The notes under the pieces are model-generated. The model ran no database searches. It saw only the letters and a program-made list of their open reading frames with translations, and was not told the origin of the DNA. Of a stretch of 31,556 nt of DNA, positions 6,449-13,212 are shown one piece after another. The stretch covers positions 1 through 31,556 of the IMG/VR virus record IMGVR_UViG_3300047319_001604; one strand, given 5' to 3'. This DNA comes from a virus. Position numbers and translations under genes: made by a program. Every line of letters begins with the position of its first letter. The stretch's first letter is position 1.

Positions 6449-7936
6449 ATGATCCGCACGATCTTCCCGGCGCAGGTTACCAGCCTCGGCGACGACGAGG
6501 TAGAGGTCGTCCTTTCGACCGGCCTCAAGGCGCGCGACGGTCACGTCCTCGTGCCCGAGGGCTGCGACCTCTCCGGCTACCGAAGCAACCCGATCGTCCT
6601 CTGGCAGCACTCGCCCGAAACCCCGGTCGGTCGCGCCTCGGAGATCCAGGTCAGCAACGACAAAATCATCGCGCGCATCACCTTTGCGCCCCTGGGGGTG
6701 TCGCCCAAGGCCGACGAGGTGCGCGGATTGGTCAAGGCGAACGTGATCTCGGCCGTCTCGGTGGGTTTCGACCCGGTCGACGGCGAACCGCTCGACCCGA
6801 AGCGCCCCAGAGGCGGGCAGCGCTTCACCCGCTGGGAATTGCTGGAATGCAGTTTCGTCAGCGTCCCAGCCGACCCTGGCGCGATCGTCACGGCACGTGC
6901 GAACGGAGAAATCGACATGGCGGACTGGAAAGTCGGCGCGGCGCGCAACCTCCCGGTCGAGGACAGCGACGCCTGGGACGGCCCGGCGGCCGAGAAGTCG
7001 ATCTTCGACCATGCCGGCGGCGACGAGTTCGACCCGGTGAAGGCTCGTGCGGGGTTCCTCGTCTACGACGCCGACGCGCCAAAGCTGCGCGGCTCCTACA
7101 AGCTGCCGATCGCGCACGTGGTTGACGGCGAACTGAAGGTGCCGAAGGGCGCCCTGCGCGCCGCGGCCTCGCGCCTCCCGCAGGCCGACATCGGCGACGC
7201 GAAGGACGAGGCGGAGAAGGTCCTCAAGGCCTACGAGAAAAAGGCCGGGATCGGTGATGATGCCGAGCGTGCCGTAAAACCGCGCCGGGCGCGCCGCGCG
7301 CCGCCGCCGGTGATCAGGCTGCGCGGCATGTCGGATCTTGGCCGGTTCGCCTATCTGCTCGATTGCCTCGCCGACCTCAAATGCTCAGCCGAGATCGAGG
7401 CGGCGCTTGAAGGCGACGAATCGCAGGTTCCGGCAATGATCGCCGCCGCGCTGCAGAGCGCCGGCACTGCGATGCTGGCGATGGCCGCCGAGGAGATCGC
7501 CGAGCTGATCGGCGGCGAAGAGGCCGACGACGACAGCGGCGAAGGCCTGGGCGACGACGACATGATGATGATCGTGGCCTCGACGACCCCGGCGCAGAAG
7601 CGGTTCCGCGTCGGGGCCGCTCGTGCAAGGGCGCTCCTCACCCGCAAGGGCAAGACCCTCTCGGCGGAGACCGCACGCTGCCTGCGCTCGGCCCTCGACA
7701 TGCACGACACGGCCATGGACCAGCATCGCTCGGCGATGCGGGCGCACCGCGCGGGGGCGCAATATATCCGCGACCTCATCGATCCCGAAGACGACACGGG
7801 AGACGAGAACGGCCAGGGCGCCGAAGGCGACAATTCGACAATCCAGAAGCCCAATGGCGTCGCCGAGGACGAAGGTTCGCGCAGCCTCGATTACCGCAAG
7901 CGCCAACTCGATGCGCTCCTCTTGGCAGGGGCGTAG
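6449..7936 (+). CDS. HK97-family prohead protease with long C-terminal extension
   Basis: The N-terminal 150 residues are a U35-type prohead protease, which cleaves capsid delta domains during head maturation. N-P-I-V-L-W-Q-H-S gives candidate catalytic His54, and the family signature W-E-L-L-E-C-S-F-V-S-V-P-A gives candidate catalytic Ser135. The start is the ATG at 6449 after GGGGA. Residues about 170-265 carry a second domain (D-A-W-D-G-x-A-A-E, G-F-L-V-Y-D-A-D, L-R-G-S-Y-K-L-P-I-A, R-A-A-A-S-R-L-P-Q) seen fused to or near proteases in other phages. Residues 265-495 are charged and helical (L-R-G-M-S-D-L-G-R-F-A-Y-L-L-D-C), possibly a scaffold part. At 495 residues it is well over twice the length of a plain prohead protease. 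A Dps gene follows after 5 bases. Confidence 0.92.
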   Translation: MIRTIFPAQVTSLGDDEVEVVLSTGLKARDGHVLVPEGCDLSGYRSNPIVLWQHSPETPVGRASEIQVSNDKIIARITFAPLGVSPKADEVRGLVKANVISAVSVGFDPVDGEPLDPKRPRGGQRFTRWELLECSFVSVPADPGAIVTARANGEIDMADWKVGAARNLPVEDSDAWDGPAAEKSIFDHAGGDEFDPVKARAGFLVYDADAPKLRGSYKLPIAHVVDGELKVPKGALRAAASRLPQADIGDAKDEAEKVLKAYEKKAGIGDDAERAVKPRRARRAPPPVIRLRGMSDLGRFAYLLDCLADLKCSAEIEAALEGDESQVPAMIAAALQSAGTAMLAMAAEEIAELIGGEEADDDSGEGLGDDDMMMIVASTTPAQKRFRVGAARARALLTRKGKTLSAETARCLRSALDMHDTAMDQHRSAMRAHRAGAQYIRDLIDPEDDTGDENGQGAEGDNSTIQKPNGVAEDEGSRSLDYRKRQLDALLLAGA

Positions 7937-7941
7937 TTTCA

Positions 7942-8457
7942 ATGGCGAGCCCAGCAGCCGCGCAACTCCGCCTGGCCTTGGCGGATACCTGGGCCTTCTA
8001 CTTCAAGTCGCATAGCTTCCACTGGAACGTCCAAGGGCTGCTGTTCCGCCAGTTGCATGAGTTTTTCGGCGACCTCTATTCAGATGCCAACGGCGCGGTC
8101 GATGACCTCGCCGAGCATCTTCGGGCCATCGGCGAATTGGCGCCGTCATCGCTGGTCGAGATCGATCAGCTTTCGCGCATCACGTTTGCGCCCTCGCCAC
8201 CCGACGCGATGCGGATGGTCGCAACGCTCAGCGCGGACAATGAGCTTGTCCTCGGCAGTCTTGGTGCCGCGCAGGCTGCCGCAGCAGCTTCCGGCGAGGA
8301 TGGCCTCGCGAATTTCCTGCAAGACCGGCTCGACCGGCACAAGAAATGGGGCTGGATGCTCCGAGCCACGCTCGGAACCGTCGAGGGTGAAGTTCTACGC
8401 GAAGCCGATTATAGACGGCGCGAGGTGGAGGCCTTAGCGCTCGCAGCGCCCATCTGA
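7942..8457 (+). CDS. dps: Dps-family mini-ferritin (ferroxidase site intact)
   Basis: A 171-residue ferritin-like four-helix protein of the Dps family, which oxidises Fe(II) with peroxide, stores iron in a 12-mer shell and in some cases binds DNA. The inter-subunit ferroxidase ligands are all present: His27 (in H-W-N-V-x-G), His39 (in L-H-E-F-F), Asp54 and Glu58 (D-D-L-A-E). Their spacing of 12, 15 and 4 residues is that of classical Dps proteins. R61-A-I-G completes the signature. It lacks a long Lys-rich N-terminal tail, so DNA binding through that tail is unlikely. It sits between the prohead protease and the major capsid gene, where scaffold or decoration genes usually lie. Encapsidation, protection of virion DNA or an early host effect are all possible; none is proved. 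Confidence 0.92.
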   Translation: MASPAAAQLRLALADTWAFYFKSHSFHWNVQGLLFRQLHEFFGDLYSDANGAVDDLAEHLRAIGELAPSSLVEIDQLSRITFAPSPPDAMRMVATLSADNELVLGSLGAAQAAAAASGEDGLANFLQDRLDRHKKWGWMLRATLGTVEGEVLREADYRRREVEALALAAPI

Positions 8458-8554
8458 AAATCCCCACGGGGATCGCCCAAATAAGTCGCCGCTTGGGCAA
8501 CGGCTTCCCGCAGCGTCGTGAGACGCCGCCTTCCTGATCATTGGAGCCTACTTG
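8458..8554 (+). promoter_or_regulatory. Major capsid gene leader with three stem-loops
   Basis: This 97-base gap has three consecutive inverted repeats. ATCCCC and GGGGAT are separated by 2 bases (8460-8473). GCCCAA and TTGGGC surround a 12-base loop (8475-8498). GCGTC and GACGC close a GTGA loop of the stable GNRA class (8513-8526). The ribosome-binding site is TTGGAG at 8541-8546, before ATG 8555. No T-run follows the stems, so a simple terminator is unlikely. Stabilising or translation-tuning structures for the abundantly needed capsid mRNA are the likeliest role. Confidence 0.5.
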
Positions 8555-9994
8555 ATGGAAAAGGTCAGCGACCTGATCAAGCGGCGCGCGACCGCTTACG
8601 ATGCTTTCGCGGCAATCGCCAACCTCGAAACCCTGGATGACCAGCAGAGGCGGGATTATCCGACGCTGAAGGACGCCGTCACCGACCTCGACGCGCAAAT
8701 CGTCCGGGCACGGGAGGCGCAGGAGTTGTCGGCCTCCACCGCTCGCCCGGTGGCCGGGCAGGAAAACGCCTACCGCGCGCCAGCCTCGCCGGAGAAAGAC
8801 CCCTACATCAGCGACGAGGCCGCCAAGGCGCGCGGCATCGGCACGAGCAAGGGTCTCGTCGTCGGCGGCATGATGAGGATGATCGGCCGGGCCGCGAGCG
8901 AGTTCACCTCGCCCTCGAAGATCGCGGAAGCGGTCTATGGTGCCAATCACCCGATCACCCGCGCGCTGATCACCGGCACAGGCCCGGCAGGCGGCTTTAT
9001 CGTGCCGCCCGATTACATCGCGGAGATCATCGAGCTTCTGCGACCGCTGGCGCAGGTCCGCGCCGCCGGCCCCCGCACGATCCCGATGCCCAGGGGGACG
9101 ATGAGGCTCCCCGGCCAGGCGAGCGCGGCGACGGCGTCCTACGGGGCGGAAAACACCGCTATCGCGCAGTCGCAGCAGACGCTCCGCACGATCGTCGCGA
9201 CCTACAAGAAGCTGACCGCCTTGGTGCCCGTGTCCAATGACATGATGCGGTACGCCGACCCGGCGGTTGACGCCTTCGTGCGCGACGACCTGGTGAAGGT
9301 CATCGCGCTTCGCGAGGATCTGGCATTCCTCCTCGGCGACGGTACGCAGGACACCCCGCGGGGTTATCTCAGCTTTGCCAACGGCTGGGTCGGGGCGAAC
9401 GCCGGAACGATCGGGGTGTGGTCGACGACCGCCAACTCCGTCTTCGCGGTCAACGGCACCGATCCGGCGAATACGACCGGCGGCAACTTCATTACCGCAA
9501 ACCAGACCTATACGCTGGCCACCGTCGCGGCCGAACTAGGCGGGGCCGTCAACCGGCTGGATACGGCAAACGTGCCGGACACGAAGCGCGTCTGGTTCAT
9601 GCACCCGCGCAGCTTCAACTACCTGAACAACGTCCAGAACAGCCTCGGCGTCTACGTCTACCGCGACGAATTGACCGACGGGACGCTGCTCGGCTACCCG
9701 TTCCGGAAGACCACGCAGATCGGCAACGGCTACTGGAACGCCAACGGCAGCAACAAGGACCTCTCGTTCATCTTCCTCGCGGAGATGGACGAATCGATGA
9801 TCCTCGATTCGATGCAGCTCGAACTCGCGGTCAGCCGCGAGGGAACCTACATCGATTCGACCGGCGCCACGATCTCGGCCTTCCAGAGCGACCAGACGAT
9901 CATCCGGGCAATCGCCGAGCACGACTTCCAGATGCGCCACGACCAGGCGGTCGCGGTCATCCAGGCCGTCAGGTACGCCCCGGCGATCTCGTAG
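8555..9994 (+). CDS. Major capsid protein, HK97 fold
   Basis: A 479-residue HK97-type major capsid protein forming the icosahedral shell. Residues 1-100 are charged and helical (L-I-K-R-R-A, L-D-A-Q-I-V-R-A-R-E) and fit the delta domain that scaffolds assembly and is removed by the upstream protease. From about residue 150 come G-G-F-I-V-P-P-D-Y-I-A-E-I-I-E-L-L-R, the R-x-x-G-P-R-T-I-P-M-P segment, the spine-helix-like D-D-L-V-K-V-I-A-L-R-E-D and L-A-F-L-L-G-D-G-T, and Q-S-D-Q-T-I-I-R-A-I-A-E-H-D-F near the C-terminus. All are family hallmarks. I chose ATG 8555 rather than the adjacent in-frame TTG at 8552. A candidate terminator follows the stop. Confidence 0.95.
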   Translation: MEKVSDLIKRRATAYDAFAAIANLETLDDQQRRDYPTLKDAVTDLDAQIVRAREAQELSASTARPVAGQENAYRAPASPEKDPYISDEAAKARGIGTSKGLVVGGMMRMIGRAASEFTSPSKIAEAVYGANHPITRALITGTGPAGGFIVPPDYIAEIIELLRPLAQVRAAGPRTIPMPRGTMRLPGQASAATASYGAENTAIAQSQQTLRTIVATYKKLTALVPVSNDMMRYADPAVDAFVRDDLVKVIALREDLAFLLGDGTQDTPRGYLSFANGWVGANAGTIGVWSTTANSVFAVNGTDPANTTGGNFITANQTYTLATVAAELGGAVNRLDTANVPDTKRVWFMHPRSFNYLNNVQNSLGVYVYRDELTDGTLLGYPFRKTTQIGNGYWNANGSNKDLSFIFLAEMDESMILDSMQLELAVSREGTYIDSTGATISAFQSDQTIIRAIAEHDFQMRHDQAVAVIQAVRYAPAIS

Positions 9995-10050
9995 GACGCC
10001 GCGCCCCTCCCGGGGCCGGCGCCGTCCGGCCCATCGTTTTCTTATTTTTC
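9994..10050 (+). terminator. Candidate Rho-independent terminator after capsid gene
   Basis: Directly after the capsid stop, GCCCC and GGGGC pair around a TCCC loop (10002-10015), embedded in a longer imperfect GC-rich inverted repeat whose outer arms read GGACG and CGTCC. A T-rich stretch (10037-10049) follows about 10 bases after the stem. The distance between stem and T-run is larger than ideal, so it may be a weak or partial terminator that lowers downstream expression relative to capsid. Confidence 0.4.
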
Positions 10051-10061
10051 GGAGAACTCCG

Positions 10062-10544
10062 ATGGACATGGTCATTCAGAAAGACATCGGCTCGGTCGTC
10101 GAAAACCGGGTCGCCTCAACTCCCCTGGTGTGGACCGCCGCCGGCACCGGCGACAACACGACCCTTACCGGCATCTCGATCGACCGGGAGGCCGTGCTTT
10201 CAGGGGGAGCGGGTTCGCCCGCGCTCTCGGCGAAGTTCACCGCGCTCTTCGGCACGACGCTGGCGAGCGGCGCGACGCTGAACATCGCCTGGACGATCCT
10301 CGATTCGGCCGACAACAGCACCTTCGCCACCTACGCGAGCGCCGCCGGGGTCACTGTCGCGACCGGAGTTTCGGGGGGCGGTGTCGTCAACTCGCACAGC
10401 TCGATCAACGTCAACCTCTCGTCGGCAAAGCGGTACATCCGGGCCGATATCGTGCCGAACCTCTCGGCCAGCGGTACCGACACGGCGGTAGCTATCATCG
10501 TCGCGACCCTGGCCGGGTTCGACCGGCTGCCCGCCCCGACCTGA
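10062..10544 (+). CDS. Beta-rich small virion protein, possible head decoration
   Basis: A 160-residue protein directly downstream of the capsid gene, a place often used by head decoration or stabilising proteins. It is Ser/Thr/Ala/Gly-rich with alternating hydrophobic residues that predict beta strands: T-L-T-G-I-S-I-D-R near 35, L-N-I-A-W-T-I-L-D-S-A-D-N near 79, I-N-V-N-L-S-S-A-K-R-Y-I-R-A-D near 118. The S-A-D-N-S-T-F then R-Y-I-R-A-D order recurs in phage proteins of unknown function. The GGAG ribosome-binding site lies inside the palindrome CGGAGAACTCCG immediately before the ATG. No enzyme motif or membrane segment is seen, and a decoration role is inference. Confidence 0.72.
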   Translation: MDMVIQKDIGSVVENRVASTPLVWTAAGTGDNTTLTGISIDREAVLSGGAGSPALSAKFTALFGTTLASGATLNIAWTILDSADNSTFATYASAAGVTVATGVSGGGVVNSHSSINVNLSSAKRYIRADIVPNLSASGTDTAVAIIVATLAGFDRLPAPT

Positions 10545-10563
10545 TCGGAGGACCCCTGCGCCC

Positions 10564-12021
10564 GTGTTCATCCTGCCTACCATGAACCGCCCGGAGCGGC
10601 TCCAACAGGTGCTCGACGCCTGCGTCGAGACCGGTATGACCTCGCCCGGGCTGGTTCTGATCAACGGCGCGGACCAGCGCGAGAAATACGCCGGCGTGCG
10701 GTATCCCTCGAACTGGTCCTCCCGGGTGTTGCCCAAAAATCTCGGCTTCAACGGGGCTTGCCAGGAATTCTTCGAAGATGTCCAGGCATCCCCGCGACCT
10801 CCCCTCTCTTCCTGGCTTGGGTGCATGGCCGACGACGCTATCCCCTCGACGCCGGGATGGGACCGACGGCTCCTCGCCGAACTGGAGGGCCGCATCAAGA
10901 TCGTCTCGGCAAACGACTGCTGGCAGAGCGATGCCGATCCGCTGCGATCCCGTCTTTCTCCGACCAGCGTCTTCGATCTCGGGCTCCTCGAGGCGATGGG
11001 GTTCTGGTTTCTCCCCGGGCTCTGGTCCTTCTACGCCGATAATATCATCGAGGACATCGGCCGGCGCTTCGGGTGCTGGAAGATCCTGATGGATGTCAAG
11101 GCCGAGCACAGCCACGTCCTCAACGGCAAGGCGCCCAATGACGCGACCTATGCCGCCAGCTATGCCTCGAAGAGTTCGATCGAGGCCGACGGCAGGCGGC
11201 TTCAGGAATGGGCGAAGGAGGACCGCCCGCACGTCTTCGCGCGGATCGCCGAATACTTGTGCCAGTTCACCCCGGAAGCCCCGGAGGATGCCGACGCAGC
11301 CGAGGGATTGCGGCGGCTGGAGCGCGCCCGCTCGCGCTCGGTGATGATCTGCACGCCGGTTCACCGCGACACGGCTTGGCAGTACACACGATCTCTCGTT
11401 GACACGAAGACGACGCTCGATCGCCTCGGCGTGCGCAACCGGACGCTCTTTCTCGCCGGCTGCTCGAACCTCCCCAAGGCGAGAAACGAACTGGCGGCAT
11501 GGTTTCTCGCGTCGGACTTCACCGACCTTCTTTATGTCGACGCCGACATGAGTTGGGAGCCTAACGGCGTCGCCCGGCTCCTCGCGTCCGACAAGGAGGT
11601 GATCGGCGCCGTCGGCCGGCGTAAGACCGAGGAGACGCAATGGTGCGCGCGACTCCTCCCGTCCTCGAACCACAAGATCAACCAGGACGCCATGGGCGCC
11701 GTCGAAGTTCATTCGATCGGCACCGGGTTCCTGAAGGTCGCCCGCGAGGCGCTGGACCAGATCGTTGCGGCCCGGCCCGACCTCAGAATCGACCTCCCCG
11801 GCCTCCCCGAAGAGCCGCGCTCTCGGTATCACCGCTTCTTCCGGTTTGGCGAGGACGACGGCGGCGAGGATTACCAGTTTTGCGAGCTCTGGCGTTCGGT
11901 CGGCGGGAAGGTCTGGGCCGACCCGGAGATCGAGCTCGGCCACTGCGGCGAGACCGAGTTCAGGGGCAAGTTCGCCGATGCCCTCACACCGGCACCGGCG
12001 CTTCAGGAAGCGGCCGATTAA
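10564..12021 (+). CDS. Two-domain GT2-like (GT-A fold) glycosyltransferase
   Basis: A 485-residue protein with two apparent GT-A glycosyltransferase domains. The first (about 1-230) begins F-I-L-P-T-M-N-R-P-E-R-L, the classic first strand, has K-N-L-G-F-N-G-A at 58-65 and a D-D pair at 90-91 as metal and nucleotide-binding candidate. The second (about 258-470) starts S-V-M-I-C-T-P-V-H and has L-L-Y-V-D-A-D-M at 322-329 as its DxD-type motif, then I-G-T-G-F-L, typical of GT2-like enzymes. The GTG at 10564 is chosen because it keeps the first strand, with GGAGG upstream. It follows the capsid and putative decoration genes, so glycosylation of virion proteins is plausible but unproved; a host glycan is the alternative. 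Confidence 0.85.
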   Translation: MFILPTMNRPERLQQVLDACVETGMTSPGLVLINGADQREKYAGVRYPSNWSSRVLPKNLGFNGACQEFFEDVQASPRPPLSSWLGCMADDAIPSTPGWDRRLLAELEGRIKIVSANDCWQSDADPLRSRLSPTSVFDLGLLEAMGFWFLPGLWSFYADNIIEDIGRRFGCWKILMDVKAEHSHVLNGKAPNDATYAASYASKSSIEADGRRLQEWAKEDRPHVFARIAEYLCQFTPEAPEDADAAEGLRRLERARSRSVMICTPVHRDTAWQYTRSLVDTKTTLDRLGVRNRTLFLAGCSNLPKARNELAAWFLASDFTDLLYVDADMSWEPNGVARLLASDKEVIGAVGRRKTEETQWCARLLPSSNHKINQDAMGAVEVHSIGTGFLKVAREALDQIVAARPDLRIDLPGLPEEPRSRYHRFFRFGEDDGGEDYQFCELWRSVGGKVWADPEIELGHCGETEFRGKFADALTPAPALQEAAD

Positions 12022-12039
12022 CCCCAGAGGCCAAAATCA

Positions 12040-12252
12040 ATGCGGCTCGTGACCTTCACCAAAGACATGGCGCCGCACAAGGCGGGGGAAACCCGCGTCC
12101 TCCCGGACGTCGTCGCCGCGCGTCTCGTTGAAGAGGACACCGCCAGAGATTCGGGCCCGTTCCCGGCGAAGGCGAAGACGCATGAAGACGCAGAACCGGT
12201 CGAGACGCGGCCGGGGAAGCGGTACATGACCCGAGGGGTTCACGATGTTTGA
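12040..12252 (+). CDS. Small unknown protein in head region
   Basis: A 70-residue protein beginning R-L-V-T-F-T-K-D-M-A-P-H-K-A-G-E-T-R-V-L-P. This resembles very short phage proteins that start with a beta hairpin and carry the V-L-P-x-x-V-A-x-x-L-V-E sequence. The rest is charged and probably flexible. It overlaps the next gene by 8 bases, implying coupled translation. I cannot assign a function. Confidence 0.6.
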   Translation: MRLVTFTKDMAPHKAGETRVLPDVVAARLVEEDTARDSGPFPAKAKTHEDAEPVETRPGKRYMTRGVHDV

Positions 12253-12715
12253 GCGCCTGCGAGCATTGATCCACGCGCGCGCCACCGAAATGGCGGAGGC
12301 CGACGGCGAACCCCTTGGGACGCTCTATCTCGACGCGGCCGTGCACGAGCTTTACGCATTGCTGCCGCAGGCGAAGACGGTTCTGAGAGAAACACACGCC
12401 GCATCACCCTCTACCGCCGGCGCCGAACACCAAAGGGCGTTGCGGGGGCTCCTGGCGGAACACCGCGGTCGACAGCCCGCGATCGAGGAGATGCTCGCGG
12501 CGCTCGACGGAATCGGCGCCCTGGAGGACCAGGATTTCGCGGCCGGCGAGAAGATCCCGATCAGGCCGGCGCTCTACGATGCGCTGGAAGCGGAAATCGC
12601 CGAACTCGGCATGGTGGCCGGTGTGTTCGAGGTCGAGAAGCCGCGGCAGATCACCCTCGACGTAGCAAGCGAGGTCGTGACGGTGCAGGCGGCGCCGACG
12701 GTGCCTGGACCATAG
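12245..12715 (+). CDS. Unknown helical protein sharing a C-terminal tail with the next gene
   Basis: A 156-residue, largely helical and acidic protein (F-E-R-L-R-A-L-I-H, L-Y-L-D-A-A-V-H-E-L-Y-A-L-L, P-A-I-E-E-M-L-A-A-L-D). Its last 21 residues, ending Q-A-A-P-T-V-P-G-P, match the end of the 12810-13175 protein at 18 of 21 positions although the rest of the two proteins is unrelated. The ATG overlaps the end of the preceding gene. No family is recognised; a virion or head-assembly role is inferred only from position. Confidence 0.65.
   Translation: MFERLRALIHARATEMAEADGEPLGTLYLDAAVHELYALLPQAKTVLRETHAASPSTAGAEHQRALRGLLAEHRGRQPAIEEMLAALDGIGALEDQDFAAGEKIPIRPALYDALEAEIAELGMVAGVFEVEKPRQITLDVASEVVTVQAAPTVPGP
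12650..12712 (+). repeat. C-terminal tail repeat, copy 1
   Basis: This 63-base coding segment, immediately before the stop codon, is repeated at 13110-13172 before the next gene's stop. The encoded tails share A-S-E-V-V-T and Q-A-A-P-T-V-P-G-P. DNA differences are mainly at third codon positions in the conserved part, which points to an older duplication kept by selection on the protein. Confidence 0.85.
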
Positions 12716-12738
12716 GCCGCCGCTTCCCCCTGTCCGGC

Positions 12739-12762
12739 CCCGCATTGGATGATCCCTGCGGG
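12739..12762 (+). other. Stem-loop in intergenic gap
   Basis: CCCGCA and TGCGGG form a perfect six-base stem around a 12-base loop in the 94-base gap before the 12810 gene. No T-run follows, so this is not a convincing terminator. It may stabilise or separate transcript segments. The downstream gene has its own GGAG site at about 12798. Confidence 0.35.
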
Positions 12763-12809
12763 CTTTCGGGGTGACTGAAATCCCCACACAAAACCCGGAG
12801 TAAGAAAAC

Positions 12810-13175
12810 ATGGACAAGATCGTTCTGACCCCGACCGACGTTCGTACTCGCCGCCTCGGGTTGAAGGCCGCCGACGGCACCGTCGAGGCAATCCCCGCCG
12901 GCGACGTGTTCAGCGTGGCGTCCACCATGCCCGCAGTGGTCCCGGGCGTCATTGGCACCGATGCGGACGGCAATCCGACCCTCACCTTTAATGCACTCAC
13001 CCAGCCGAGCGCGGCCACAATGGGCATGGTTCTGTCGGTCAGCGACAGCAACAACGACGTGGTTCTGGAGATCGGCGTCGATTACCCGGTCCTGGCGGTT
13101 CCGGGCGAGATCACCGCCGATGCCGCGAGCGAGGTCGTGACCACCCAGGCGGCGCCGACCGTCCCCGGCCCCTAA
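12810..13175 (+). CDS. Beta-rich small virion-type protein with shared C-terminal tail
   Basis: A 121-residue protein of unknown function. The body (residues 1-95) is predicted beta-rich: D-K-I-V-L-T-P-T at the N-terminus, G-T-V-E-A-I-P-A-G-D-V-F, D-A-D-G-N-P-T-L-T-F-N-A-L, and V-L-S-V-S-D-S-N-N-D-V-V-L-E. This is an Ig-like or decoration-like composition. The last 21 residues match the tail of the 12245 protein. A clear GGAG ribosome-binding site precedes the ATG. Position between capsid and head-tail connector suggests a virion component; exact role unknown. Confidence 0.7.
   Translation: MDKIVLTPTDVRTRRLGLKAADGTVEAIPAGDVFSVASTMPAVVPGVIGTDADGNPTLTFNALTQPSAATMGMVLSVSDSNNDVVLEIGVDYPVLAVPGEITADAASEVVTTQAAPTVPGP
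13110..13172 (+). repeat. C-terminal tail repeat, copy 2
   Basis: Second copy of the segment at 12650-12712, again ending exactly at a stop codon. The tail is Pro-rich and acidic upstream, so it is probably flexible and exposed. Confidence 0.85.
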
Positions 13176-13212
13176 CCGCAACCGCCGCTCCTGCAGGAAG
13201 AGGTAGCATCCC

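Noticed and set aside
10495-11943. Minus-strand open frame of about 482 codons opposite the GT2-like gene
   Set aside because: Antisense shadow of a gene with clear glycosyltransferase motifs; no motif of its own.
12763-12786. Second stem-loop GGGG...CCCC before the 12810 gene
   Set aside because: Only four G-C pairs are perfect and no T-run follows, so the signal is too weak to call.
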